A DNA stretch of 29,613 nt from an uncultured Sphingobacteriaceae bacterium (GTDB lineage Bacteria > Bacteroidota > Bacteroidia > Sphingobacteriales > Sphingobacteriaceae), in NCBI GenBank assembly GCA_937875035.1, contig CALNCF010000487.1, positions 1-29,613 on the forward strand, written 5' to 3'. This document shows, one piece after another, positions 7,303 to 15,620 of this stretch. Under the pieces are notes generated by a model. That model was not told the origin of the DNA. It was given only the letters and a program-made list of their open reading frames with translations, and did not search any database. How positions within the stretch are numbered: the stretch's first letter is position 1; each line of letters opens with the position of its first letter. A program made the position numbers and the translations under genes.

Positions 7303-9117
7303 GGCTCCCAGCTCTTTAGACAGCTGTATCTTCAATGCGGTAAGCTGGATATGGATATCCATATACTTCCGCTGATCATCTTCAGCCTCTGCTTCTTTCA
7401 GGTTCTGCTTATTCATTTCAATGAGGCGGATCACCTTACGCATCTTCAGGTGGGTAAGCGAATTCTCTACCGCAGCCCGCAGCAATTGCTCCTCGCTGGT
7501 AACATAGATCCCGTGACGTTTCTCCCAGTTCTCGCTCAATGAATAGGGGGTGCTTACAATGCCCGCGGATACTTCACGAAGCTCGCTGTCTTCATGGTTG
7601 AGAAAGAATTTTTCATCAGGGCTCCGGCCATCGTTCAGCTCCTGAGTATAGAGATAAACGATCTTCTGGTAAGCCGCATTACCGAACTCGATATTGTCGA
7701 GATGCTCGAGAATATAACGCGCGACGCTCACATCCTCTTCCACATCCTTGCTCCAGTTCAGCTCATGACCATAGCTCAGCAGCAAACGGATGATATCACG
7801 TTCCTGGATCTCATCGTTCTCGGAGAAGGAGGGCTTTTGGATCACATGCTCGATGTCGATCTCCGGCATCTGCAATTCTTCCTGGTTATGCTCCCTGCGT
7901 GTTTGTTTCCTGCGGACCTTATTATATTCTGAAACCAGAATCCGTTCTTCCACATCCATCAGTACGCTGCATTCCTTGATGAAAAGCGCGGCCTTGATCT
8001 GGTCCGGGATCTTCGCGATGGTTTCGACGATCTCGTAGATCAGCTGTGCCTTGCGGATCGGGTCGTTCTTCACCTCATCCAACAGCAGCCCTGTTTTAAA
8101 GAGGATAAAATCTTTCTGGTTATCGGCAATGTAACGGCTGAATGCCGCACCGCCTACCGCCTTTACGCCCGCCGTATCGCCGTCAAATAAAATGGTAATG
8201 TTCTTGGTGAACCGTGCGATCAGCCGGATCTGGCCGGAGGTAAGCGAGGTACCGGAAGAGGCCACCACGTTTTCGATCCCCGACTGGTGCAGGGAAACGA
8301 CATCCGTATACCCTTCCACCAGGAAACAATTATCCTGGTCGCGGATGGCTTTCTTCGCGAAGTACGCGCCGTAAAGCACATCGCTCTTATGATAGATCTC
8401 ACTCTCGGGTGAGTTCACATATTTCGGACTCTTCGGATCTGTTTTGAGAATCCTGCCACCGAAGCCGATCACGCGTCCGCTCAGGTTATGGATCGGGAAC
8501 ATTACCCGCCCCCGGAAACGATCGTACGAGCTGTTCTTCTCTTCATTGCGGATGCTCAGGCCGGTTTCTTCCAGCAACTCCCGGAGGTAGCCCGACTCGG
8601 TCGCTTTCTTCGTCAGCCCGTCCCACTCATTCAGTGAATAACCCAGCTCGAACTTTTTGATCACTTCCTCGCGGAAGCCACGCTCCTTAAAATAGCTCAG
8701 CCCAATGCTCTGGCCTTCTTCTGTTTCCCAAAGCACACCGGTATAATATCTCCTGGCAAAATCAGATACGATCAGCAGGCTTTCCCGGTGATCATATCGT
8801 TCCTTATCCTCGTCGCTAACCGTTTCGTCTTCTTCTACTTCAATGCTGTATTTTTTGGCGAGGTAACGCAGGGCCTCGGGGTACGAATACTTTTCGTGCT
8901 CCATGATGAAGTTCACCGAATTACCGGCCTTACCACAACCAAAGCATTTATAAATACCCTTTGCCGGTGAAACCGTAAAGGATGGTGTCTTTTCATCATG
9001 AAAAGGGCAAACACCCAGGAGATTCGCGCCGCGCTTTTTCAGCTGCACGAAATCGCCTACCACCTCGTCAATCAAGGCGGACTCCATTATGCGGTCGACG
9101 GTTTCTTTACGTATCAT
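7288..9117 (-). CDS. dnaG: DNA primase DnaG with a shortened Toprim domain
   Basis: DnaG makes the RNA primers for replication. The N-terminal zinc-binding domain is intact (Cys37, His40, Cys58, Cys61; CPFHDEKTPSF and KCFGCGKAG). The RNA-polymerase core follows. Toprim residues corresponding to E. coli Glu265, Asp269, Asp309 and Asp311 are present as Glu268, Asp272, Asp312 and Asp314 (VEGYTD and FDGDTAG). Directly after Ala320 the sequence jumps to VGGAAFSRYI, which aligns with E. coli residues from 353. About 32-35 residues are therefore missing, including the DPD motif (E. coli Asp345 and Asp347). The reading frame is kept, and 609 residues plus the missing part gives the usual 640-650. The C-terminal helicase-binding part seems complete. 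The gene lies 11 bp behind an exported protein gene. Loss of this motif should damage an essential enzyme, so an assembly error must be excluded. Confidence 0.93.
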   Translation of the reverse strand: MIRKETVDRIMESALIDEVVGDFVQLKKRGANLLGVCPFHDEKTPSFTVSPAKGIYKCFGCGKAGNSVNFIMEHEKYSYPEALRYLAKKYSIEVEEDETVSDEDKERYDHRESLLIVSDFARRYYTGVLWETEEGQSIGLSYFKERGFREEVIKKFELGYSLNEWDGLTKKATESGYLRELLEETGLSIRNEEKNSSYDRFRGRVMFPIHNLSGRVIGFGGRILKTDPKSPKYVNSPESEIYHKSDVLYGAYFAKKAIRDQDNCFLVEGYTDVVSLHQSGIENVVASSGTSLTSGQIRLIARFTKNITILFDGDTAGVKAVGGAAFSRYIADNQKDFILFKTGLLLDEVKNDPIRKAQLIYEIVETIAKIPDQIKAALFIKECSVLMDVEERILVSEYNKVRRKQTRREHNQEELQMPEIDIEHVIQKPSFSENDEIQERDIIRLLLSYGHELNWSKDVEEDVSVARYILEHLDNIEFGNAAYQKIVYLYTQELNDGRSPDEKFFLNHEDSELREVSAGIVSTPYSLSENWEKRHGIYVTSEEQLLRAAVENSLTHLKMRKVIRLIEMNKQNLKEAEAEDDQRKYMDIHIQLTALKIQLSKELGAVILK

Positions 9118-9128
9118 GAATGCTGTGG

Positions 9129-10073
9129 CTATTTTCCCTGTGCAGGGATAAAGTTACCATGTTTTATATCAAAAGTACAGACCTCGGCTTTTTTAAACGG
9201 AATATCCCAGCTCCCATCGTAATTGATCACCACAGGCACCAGCATATCATCCCGGTAAGCCAGCTCAATATTCATCTTTACATCGAAATCAAAGGGAAGC
9301 GACTCATATTTCATGTCGATGAACCTGCCGAGGATATTAAAATTACGCGCATCGAAAATGGTGGTCAGCTCCTTGATCATAATATCATCCTGCCTGGAAG
9401 CGCTAAGACCGGGCTTCATTTTACACTTGAAATAATAAATAGGAATGGAATCCTGGTACGTGGCATGGTAAAACGTATAATCGTAATACTTGCGCAGCTC
9501 CGGACCAAATATTTCGGTTTTACTGCTGATAAACGGGATGCCATGCACCGGCTTCCCGGGATTAAATATCAATGTTTTCAGCTTCTGCTTATATCCCTCT
9601 TCATCCAGATCTTTCTTACCCGCGTTAGCATTCGTGAAATCGGTGTTGCGATCATTCATAAAAATATAGGAGAACATCCTTACCGTATAAAGATCGTAAG
9701 TACCCTTCCGGCTGTAGACCTTACCACTATCCTGGGCCTGTAGTATTTCCTGCTTATATGACGCGCCTGTATTACGATGTGCAATGCGGCGGTAGATCGT
9801 GGAAAGACGGCGGTTCTTCGTGTCGTAAGTGACAATCTTGTTTTCTGCTGTAAACGAGAATTTCTGGAGATTGCGGAAGGCCTGGTAGAACATGGTGTCG
9901 TTGATCATGATCCGGACAAAATCCGTCATGTCAAGCCCGCGCTTTGCCGTCACCTCAATCGCAGAATCAATGTGTACCGACAGCAGGGTATCGGCAAACT
10001 TCCGGTTGCTCTGGGCAGACAGGAAGAGTGGCACACACAACATACATAACAGCAGGCAGTACTTTTTCATCAT
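9129..10073 (-). CDS. Exported protein of unknown function
   Basis: I do not recognise this 314-residue protein. It begins with a clear signal peptide, MMKKYCLLLCMLCVPLFLS, likely cleaved after SAQ, so it acts in the periplasm or beyond. The mature part is rich in Tyr, Phe, Lys and Asp with alternating polar and hydrophobic residues, suggesting mostly beta structure. Late segments such as IFDARNFNILGRFIDMKY and IPFKKAEVCTFDIKHG look like strands of an outer-membrane-associated carrier fold, but this is only an impression. There is no lipobox, no T9SS tail and no catalytic motif. It precedes dnaG by 11 bp, so the two are probably co-transcribed, without any evident functional link. Confidence 0.7.
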   Translation of the reverse strand: MMKKYCLLLCMLCVPLFLSAQSNRKFADTLLSVHIDSAIEVTAKRGLDMTDFVRIMINDTMFYQAFRNLQKFSFTAENKIVTYDTKNRRLSTIYRRIAHRNTGASYKQEILQAQDSGKVYSRKGTYDLYTVRMFSYIFMNDRNTDFTNANAGKKDLDEEGYKQKLKTLIFNPGKPVHGIPFISSKTEIFGPELRKYYDYTFYHATYQDSIPIYYFKCKMKPGLSASRQDDIMIKELTTIFDARNFNILGRFIDMKYESLPFDFDVKMNIELAYRDDMLVPVVINYDGSWDIPFKKAEVCTFDIKHGNFIPAQGK

Positions 10074-10134
10074 AAACAGCTATCGCGTACCGGGAATTTC
10101 CGGGCTCATATCTTTCCTGGTCTTTGCAGAAACA

Positions 10135-10160
10135 AAAAGGCTCTGCAAGCAGAGCCTTTC
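10135..10160 (-). terminator. Terminator of the pnt operon
   Basis: On the minus strand a stem AAAGGCTCTG with CAGAGCCTTT encloses a four-base loop and runs into a T-rich tail (TTTTTGTTT). It lies about 20 bp after the pntB stop. Confidence 0.85.
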
Positions 10161-10178
10161 CGGTATATCACAGACCGG

Positions 10179-11573
10179 TTACATGGTTTTCAATTCAGCA
10201 ACCAGGTCTGTTAAGGCTTTCTTCGCATCACCGAAGAACATGTTTGTTTTGTCGTTATAGAACAGCAGGTTTTCGATGCCCGCATAACCCGCGTTCATAG
10301 AACGCTTGTTCACTATGATATGTTTCGCGCGGTCAACCTCGAGGATCGGCATTCCGTAGATCGGTGATGAAGGATCTGATTTCGCGGCAGGGTTCACCAC
10401 GTCGTTCGCGCCTACTACCAATACCACATCCGTTTGCTCGAATTCCGGGTTGATCTCTTCCATCTCGATCAGCTTTCCGTAATCTACATTCGACTCGGCC
10501 AGCAGCACGTTCATGTGACCAGGCATCCGTCCGGCAACCGGGTGAATGGCATATTTTACTTCCACACCACGTTCTTCCAACAGCATTTCCAGCTCATGGA
10601 TCACGTGCTGCGCCTGCGCAACAGCCAGCCCGTAGCCCGGAACGATCACTACCTTTTTCGAGTAGTTCATCAGCACGGCCACATCGGTTGTGGAAATATC
10701 CTTGATCGAGCCATGCACATCGTCTGCGCTGCCCGAAGCTGCGCTTTCACCGAAAGCGCCGAAGATCACGTTGAACAGGGAACGGTTCATCGCTTTACAC
10801 ATCACGATCGTTAACAGGGTTCCGGCAGAACCTACCAGGATACCTCCCGTCAACATTACTTTATTGTCGTACAGGAAGCCGCCGAAAGCCGCCGCCAGGC
10901 CTGTGAAGGAGTTCAGCAGAGAGATCACCACCGGCATATCCGCACCACCGATAGGCACTACGAACATGATACCGTATAATAGGGCTACAGCAAACAAGGC
11001 GTACAGCATCACCGAAGAATCGGTTCCGCTCATCACCATCCATGCGCCGAAAACCACTACAGCGATCAGCATGATCGTGTTGATCACATTATAATTAGGC
11101 AGGCGTAACGGCTTCTTCATCGAACCGTTCAGCTTTAAATAAGCGACGATACTTCCGGAGAACGAAACACTCCCGATGATCATACCGGCAATAATGGTCG
11201 ATACTTTAGCGGCATCGCCAATATTATGATGAAATTCCATCAGCCCGATGAGCGCCGCACAGGCACCACCCATACCATTGAACATGGAAACGAGCTCCGG
11301 CATTTTCGTCATCTGTACGCGCTTGGCGGTCAGCCAGCCAATAATGGTTCCGATCGCGATCGCAGCAACGATCAGCACGTAAATAACCGGGGATACCGCG
11401 CCCTCATGACAGAAGATCGTGGCAAGGATCGCCAGGGTCATACCACCCGCGGCATACAGGTTCCCTTTACGGGCAGATTTCGGATTACTCATCATCTTCA
11501 GTCCCACCACGAAGGTGACCGAAGCAATGATGTAAATAATCGATTTAATATATTGGAGTATTTGAATATCCAT
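10179..11573 (-). CDS. pntB: NAD(P) transhydrogenase subunit beta
   Basis: PntB carries most of the proton channel and the NADP(H)-binding domain III of the membrane transhydrogenase, which makes NADPH from NADH using the proton gradient. The 464-residue protein starts with several transmembrane helices (to about residue 260). The NADP-binding region has the motif VPGYGLAVAQAQH near 315, then HPVAGRMPGHMNVLLAE, VVLVVGANDVVNPAA and IIVNKRSMNAGYAGIEN, all characteristic. It is the last gene of pntAA-pntAB-pntB, 27 bp after pntAB, and is followed by a terminator. Full length with no anomaly. Confidence 0.97.
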   Translation of the reverse strand: MDIQILQYIKSIIYIIASVTFVVGLKMMSNPKSARKGNLYAAGGMTLAILATIFCHEGAVSPVIYVLIVAAIAIGTIIGWLTAKRVQMTKMPELVSMFNGMGGACAALIGLMEFHHNIGDAAKVSTIIAGMIIGSVSFSGSIVAYLKLNGSMKKPLRLPNYNVINTIMLIAVVVFGAWMVMSGTDSSVMLYALFAVALLYGIMFVVPIGGADMPVVISLLNSFTGLAAAFGGFLYDNKVMLTGGILVGSAGTLLTIVMCKAMNRSLFNVIFGAFGESAASGSADDVHGSIKDISTTDVAVLMNYSKKVVIVPGYGLAVAQAQHVIHELEMLLEERGVEVKYAIHPVAGRMPGHMNVLLAESNVDYGKLIEMEEINPEFEQTDVVLVVGANDVVNPAAKSDPSSPIYGMPILEVDRAKHIIVNKRSMNAGYAGIENLLFYNDKTNMFFGDAKKALTDLVAELKTM

Positions 11574-11600
11574 TTGAATAAGGAATTTAGTGAATGGTGA

Positions 11601-11906
11601 TTACTTCTTTTTGAACATCTCTAACATGCGGTCGGTAACTACGAATCCGCCTACTACGTTCAGAGTTCCGAGCAATACCGCCAGGAAACCAAGTCCGAGC
11701 AACGCGTAGTTATCAGGTTCGGTATTCAGCATCACGATGATCGCTCCCACGATCACAACACCGTGTATGGCATTGGCTCCCGACATTAAAGGCGTATGAA
11801 GCACGGTAGGCACTTTGCCGATCACTTCGATACCCACAAATACGGACAGGATGATGAAATAGATCATCAGCTCGTGCTCCGCAATGAATGCTAAAATTGA
11901 TTCCAT
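11601..11906 (-). CDS. pntAB: NAD(P) transhydrogenase subunit alpha part 2
   Basis: This 101-residue membrane protein corresponds to the transmembrane C-terminal part of the alpha subunit (domain IIa), which is a separate polypeptide in many bacteria. It has three to four hydrophobic segments (for example LMIYFIILSVFVGIEVIG and GLGFLAVLLGTLNVVGGFVV) and the conserved VLHTPLMSGANAIHGVVIVGA. It forms part of the proton path together with PntB. It lies 33 bp after pntAA and 27 bp before pntB in a tight operon. The start MESILAFIAEH fits the family. Confidence 0.95.
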   Translation of the reverse strand: MESILAFIAEHELMIYFIILSVFVGIEVIGKVPTVLHTPLMSGANAIHGVVIVGAIIVMLNTEPDNYALLGLGFLAVLLGTLNVVGGFVVTDRMLEMFKKK

Positions 11907-11939
11907 TTTATATTAATTTAAATTGACTGAATATTAAAA

Positions 11940-13052
11940 TTATTGTACGCTCGGATGAACCGCCACTCCCTGGTGAACGATCAGGGAACCTTTCGTGATA
12001 TCCTCTTCCATTTCCCATTTGAACCGGTCTTTATCAGATAAGTGCTGCAGGAGTGTCTGGATATTTTTCGCGTACAGGTCGCTGGCATTCATGGGCAGGA
12101 GGCTCGGGATATTTCCTTCACCGATAATGGTCACACCATTTTTTACAACGGTCTTGTTGAACTCGCTTCCAACCACATTTCCACCCTGCTCCACCGCCAT
12201 GTCTACGATCACCGAACCGAAACGCATGCTCTTTACCATTTCTTCCGTTACGAGCACAGGCGCTTTTTTACCGGGGATCAGCGCTGTAGTGATCACAATG
12301 TCGGCTTCTTTCACATGCTTGGATACCAGCTCCTGTTGTTTTTTCAGGAATTCTTCGGATACGCCTTTCACATATCCGCCTTCCATCCTGATCGACTCAT
12401 CGCCTTTCACTTCAATGAATTTTCCACCCAGTGATTCTACCTGTTCCTTTGTTTCCGGCCGGATGTCGGATACTTCCACCACCGCGCCTAAGCGCTTCGC
12501 GGTAGCGATCGCCTGCAAGCCTGCTACTCCCGCACCAAAGATGACCACCTTCGAGGGACGGATCGTACCCGCTGCGGTTGTCATCATCGGTAATATTTTC
12601 CCGATGGCATTGGCTGCCATCAATACTGCTTTATAGCCACCCAGGTTAGCCTGCGAGCTTAACGCGTCCATCTTCTGCGCACGCGATATTCTCGGAACAG
12701 CATCCATGGAAAAAGCGGAGATGCCCGCGCTCACGCAAGCGTTCACCAGCTCTTTGTTGGATGCAGCCCACATGAAAGAAATCAGCACCGCATCCTTTTT
12801 CATTTGCGCGATTTCAGCGGCAGAAGGAGCATTCACCTTTAAAACAACGTCTGCATCGGCATACACCTTTGCATGGTCAACAACCGTTGCGCCGGCAGCG
12901 GCATATTCAGCGTCTTCAAAATAGGAGTTCAACCCGGCACAGCTTTCTACCATGCACTCATAGCCAGCCGTTACCAGCTGCTTTACCACAGCAGGTGTAA
13001 GGGCCACTCGGTTTTCACGTTCTTTTGTTTCTTTAGGGACTGATATTTTCAT
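11940..13052 (-). CDS. pntAA: NAD(P) transhydrogenase subunit alpha part 1
   Basis: This is the soluble NAD(H)-binding domain I of the proton-translocating transhydrogenase, related to alanine dehydrogenase. The 370-residue protein begins MKISVPKETKERENRVALTP, standard for the family. It contains the RQD-loop sequence SRAQKMDALSSQANLGGY, which contacts the nicotinamide, and the NAD-binding Rossmann motif FGAGVAGLQAIATAKRLGA. The ending (residues 340-370) lacks membrane helices, which are supplied by the next gene. It is first in the operon. The 233 bp upstream contain no clear TAnnTTTG box on the coding strand, so the promoter is unidentified. Confidence 0.96.
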   Translation of the reverse strand: MKISVPKETKERENRVALTPAVVKQLVTAGYECMVESCAGLNSYFEDAEYAAAGATVVDHAKVYADADVVLKVNAPSAAEIAQMKKDAVLISFMWAASNKELVNACVSAGISAFSMDAVPRISRAQKMDALSSQANLGGYKAVLMAANAIGKILPMMTTAAGTIRPSKVVIFGAGVAGLQAIATAKRLGAVVEVSDIRPETKEQVESLGGKFIEVKGDESIRMEGGYVKGVSEEFLKKQQELVSKHVKEADIVITTALIPGKKAPVLVTEEMVKSMRFGSVIVDMAVEQGGNVVGSEFNKTVVKNGVTIIGEGNIPSLLPMNASDLYAKNIQTLLQHLSDKDRFKWEMEEDITKGSLIVHQGVAVHPSVQ

Positions 13053-13285
13053 GCGATAATTATTTATTCTTTCGTATTCATGATGACGGCATGCCTGCTT
13101 TCCTGTTCACAGCTCATACCAGGTCATTCATGCTTAATTCCTGGCCGGAGAAATTGCATTGCGCTTGTTCTCCACATATCACTCATTTTAATTCAAAGGG
13201 TTCCGGGTATAAGGATTCCGCCTGATTTAAAAGTATAAAAATATTGTATAGCAGGATAGTAAATTCAAAAAAATATACCCTGCTC

Positions 13286-14363
13286 TTAAAACTCCATCAG
13301 GTAAGCCTTGATAAACTCATCGATCTCTCCGTCCAGCACCGCCTGGGCATTGGATGTTTCCAGCCCTGTACGCAGATCTTTCACCAGCTTATAAGGATGC
13401 AGCACATAATTCCTGATCTGCGATCCCCATTCGATCTTTTTCTTACCGCTTTCTACTGCCGCTTTTGCCTCGTTCCGTTTGCGGATCTCCAGCTCGTAGA
13501 GTTGGGATTTCAGCATTTTGAGGGCTTTTTCCTTATTCTGGTTCTGCGAGCGTTCCTGCTGGCATTCGATGATGATGCCGGAAGGGGCATGCTTCAAACG
13601 CACGGCCGTTTCCACCTTATTGACGTTCTGTCCACCCTTGCCACCGGCCCGGAACGTATCCCAGGTAATATCAGCAGGGTTAATCTCGATATTGATGGAA
13701 TCGTCGACCAATGGATATACATATACCGAAGCAAATGAAGTGTGCCTGCGGGCATTTGAATCGAAAGGAGAGATCCGCACCAGGCGGTGCACGCCATTTT
13801 CCCCTTTCAGGTACCCATAGCCAAAGTCGCCTTCAAATTCGAGCGTACAGGATTTAATCCCGGCACCTTCTCCTGCCTGGTAATCGATCTCTTTGACACT
13901 GAAACCGTTTCGTTCACCCCACATTATATACATCCGCATCAGCATAGCCGCCCAATCACAACTTTCTGTCCCACCTGCTCCCGCATTGATGCTCATCACG
14001 GCATTCAGCTGATCTTCTTCACCGCTCAGCATATTCTTGAACTCCAGCTCGTCCAGCGCCTTTAAAGCTATATTCATCTGGGCAATCATCTCGGCTTCGG
14101 TAGCGGCCGACTCTTTATAGAAGTCGAATAGTACGATCGTATCCTCTACTATGGCATTGACTTCAGCGAAGGCTTCCGTCCAGTGTTTTTTTGATTTGAT
14201 GCTTTTCAGGATCCGGTCGGCAGTTTTGGTATCATCCCAGAATTCCGGCGCGGTTGTTAAAGCCTGCTCTTTCTCGATCTCTGTTAATTTCTGATCGATG
14301 TCAAAGATGCCTCCTCAGGGTCGCAATTCTGTCCCTTAAATCCTTTATCTGTTCTGTGGTCAT
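13286..14363 (-). CDS. prfB: Peptide chain release factor 2, expressed by programmed +1 frameshift
   Basis: RF2 recognises UGA and UAA stop codons and triggers peptide release. The gene starts at ATG 14363 (MTTEQIKDLRDRIATLRRHL), reaches an in-frame TGA at 14303-14301, and continues in the +1 frame from GAC at 14302 to the stop at 13286. The joined product has 358 residues. It carries the stop-codon-reading tripeptide SPF in RISPFDSNARRHTSF and the catalytic loop RAGGKGGQNVNKVET with its GGQ. The frameshift is the well-known self-regulation: when RF2 is scarce the ribosome pauses at UGA and slips forward to make more RF2. The 3' end lies 233 bp before pntAA. No other damage is visible. Reading only the downstream frame would wrongly give a 267-residue protein starting at 14089. 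Confidence 0.97.
14300..14315 (-). promoter_or_regulatory. prfB programmed frameshift signal
   Basis: The minus-strand sequence AGGAGGCATCTTTGAC contains an internal Shine-Dalgarno element (AGGAGG, 14315-14310), a three-base spacer, the slippery CTT codon (14306-14304), the UGA stop and a following C. Spacing and codons are the same as in E. coli prfB (AGGGGGTATCTTTGAC). The ribosome shifts from CUU to UUU and skips one base. Confidence 0.96.
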
Positions 14364-14446
14364 ACCGCAAAAATAGGAAATTAAGGCATAAAACGAAGGA
14401 TTCGGCGAATGTCTGCCCGGCTCACCGGTTACTGCACCGTTACATT

Positions 14447-14803
14447 TCAAAAGAAGGCATCCTCGAAATGATTGATCTCTTTCAAGGCGTCCTTTTCATA
14501 AACGACCGACACGATATCGAAGCGGACCTCTCCCTCGTGGCGGCACCGCTCCAGGTAGGCGATCGCGGCCTTTTTGAGCCGTTTCCGTTTATCTCGGGTT
14601 ACAAAATATTCGGGGTACCCGAATTGTACGCCGCTGCGCGTCTTCACCTCTACAAACACCAGCCTCCCCCGCTGATCGGCAATAAGATCGAGCTCCAGGT
14701 TGCGGAAACTCCAGTTCTGCGCGATGATCCGGTATTCTTTTTCTTCCAGGAATTTTCTTGCCGCCTGTTCTCCGGCCTGTCCTAATTCATTGTGCTCAGC
14801 CAT
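14447..14803 (-). CDS. YraN (UPF0102) family, endonuclease-like protein
   Basis: The 118-residue length, the N-terminal GQAGEQAARKFLEEKEYRII and the core LELDLIADQRGRLVFVEVKTR match the YraN family. The Asp and the EVK pattern are the restriction-endonuclease-like (PD-(D/E)XK) catalytic arrangement, so a Holliday-junction or other nuclease-like role has been suggested, but no activity is firmly established. The usual GEID is here LELD. The gene lies 83 bp upstream of prfB and may be transcribed with it. It is divergent from lipB (91 bp between starts). Confidence 0.93.
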   Translation of the reverse strand: MAEHNELGQAGEQAARKFLEEKEYRIIAQNWSFRNLELDLIADQRGRLVFVEVKTRSGVQFGYPEYFVTRDKRKRLKKAAIAYLERCRHEGEVRFDIVSVVYEKDALKEINHFEDAFF

Positions 14804-14834
14804 ACTTGCTTCATTCTTCTTCCCGTAAAATTAT

Positions 14835-14842
14835 TAGCTTTG
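14835..14842 (+). promoter_or_regulatory. Putative lipB -7 box
   Basis: TAGCTTTG matches TAnnTTTG exactly. The nearest TTG upstream is 26 bp away (14806-14808), longer than usual. The predicted start near 14846-14849 lies just before the leader hairpin at 14851-14877. Confidence 0.5.
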
Positions 14843-14850
14843 CCTCGGAG

Positions 14851-14877
14851 AATAAACCGCTTGTATACTGGTTTATT
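14851..14877 (+). other. Hairpin in the lipB leader
   Basis: AATAAACC (14851-14858) pairs perfectly with GGTTTATT (14870-14877) over an 11-base loop. If transcription starts near 14848, this hairpin forms the extreme 5' end of the lipB mRNA, 17 bases before the ATG. Confidence 0.5.
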
Positions 14878-14894
14878 TATTAAAACTCATCCAT

Positions 14895-15620
14895 ATGCCA
14901 GAGGTATTATTCAAAGACTGGGGCCTGATTGATTACCAGGAATCGTGGGACGAACAGGAGCGCTTATTCGCATCAAACCTGGAGATCAAATCGAGGAACA
15001 GGACGGAGAATACCCAGGTACCTACCAGGCATCACCTCATTTTTTGTGAGCACCCGCATGTGTATACCCTGGGGAAAAGCGGGAAGATGGAGCATCTTCT
15101 GCTGGATGAAGAACAATTGAAGGCGAAGGAAGCTGTTTTTTATAAGATCAACCGGGGCGGTGATATTACGTACCACGGCCCGGGACAGATCGTAGGCTAC
15201 CCGATCCTCGACCTGGAATGTTTCTTCACCGATATCCATAAATACCTGCGCCTCCTCGAAGAAGCCATTATCCTTACGCTGAAAGAATATGGGATTACAG
15301 CAGGCAGGGTAGATGGGCTTACGGGTGTATGGATAGACGACGACCAACCGGATAAGGCGCGTAAGATCTGTGCGATGGGTGTTCGCTGCAGCCGGTGGAT
15401 TACAATGCACGGGTTCGCATTCAATGTGAATACGGATCTCGATTACTTCAAAAACATCATCCCTTGCGGAATCGACGATAAGGCCGTAACTTCCATGGAA
15501 TATGAACTCGGGAGAAAGCTGCCGATAGAAGAAGTGAAAGATATACTGAGACAGAAGATCGCGGAGCTTTTCCATATGCAACTCCATTACGAACATGAAA
15601 AAGAAAACACCCGTTTATAA
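14895..15620 (+). CDS. lipB: Lipoyl(octanoyl) transferase LipB
   Basis: LipB moves octanoyl from acyl-carrier protein to the lipoyl domains of the pyruvate and 2-oxoglutarate dehydrogenase complexes, the first step of lipoate attachment. The 241-residue protein contains NRGGDITYHGPGQIVGYPIL, the catalytic Lys157 in KICAMGVRCSRW, TMHGFAFNVNTDL, and the catalytic Cys191 in IIPCGI. The start MPEVLFKDWGLIDYQES fits the family. lipA is not in the window. Its last 26 bases overlap the start of the serine hydrolase gene in another frame. Confidence 0.96.
   Translation: MPEVLFKDWGLIDYQESWDEQERLFASNLEIKSRNRTENTQVPTRHHLIFCEHPHVYTLGKSGKMEHLLLDEEQLKAKEAVFYKINRGGDITYHGPGQIVGYPILDLECFFTDIHKYLRLLEEAIILTLKEYGITAGRVDGLTGVWIDDDQPDKARKICAMGVRCSRWITMHGFAFNVNTDLDYFKNIIPCGIDDKAVTSMEYELGRKLPIEEVKDILRQKIAELFHMQLHYEHEKENTRL

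Noticed and set aside
9120..9743. 207-codon open frame on the plus strand
   Set aside because: It is antisense to the exported protein upstream of dnaG, which has a proper signal peptide and operon spacing.
10090..10103. Near-palindrome CCGGGAATTTCCGG upstream of the exported protein gene
   Set aside because: One mismatch, a single copy and no known operator resembling it; chance cannot be excluded.
13142..13158. Sigma-54-like sequence TGGCCGGAGAAATTGCA
   Set aside because: The GG-to-GC spacing is one base too long and the orientation points away from any plus-strand gene.
13240..13285. Weak stem AGCAGG / CCTGCT after prfB as a terminator
   Set aside because: The loop is over 20 bases and contains the T run itself; the structure is too weak to support.
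14301..14303. In-frame TGA in prfB as a pseudogene mutation
   Set aside because: The stop lies in the exact programmed frameshift context (AGGAGG, CTT, TGA, C), so this is normal RF2 regulation.
14973..15596. 207-codon open frame on the minus strand
   Set aside because: It is antisense to lipB, which has all catalytic residues; no family features.
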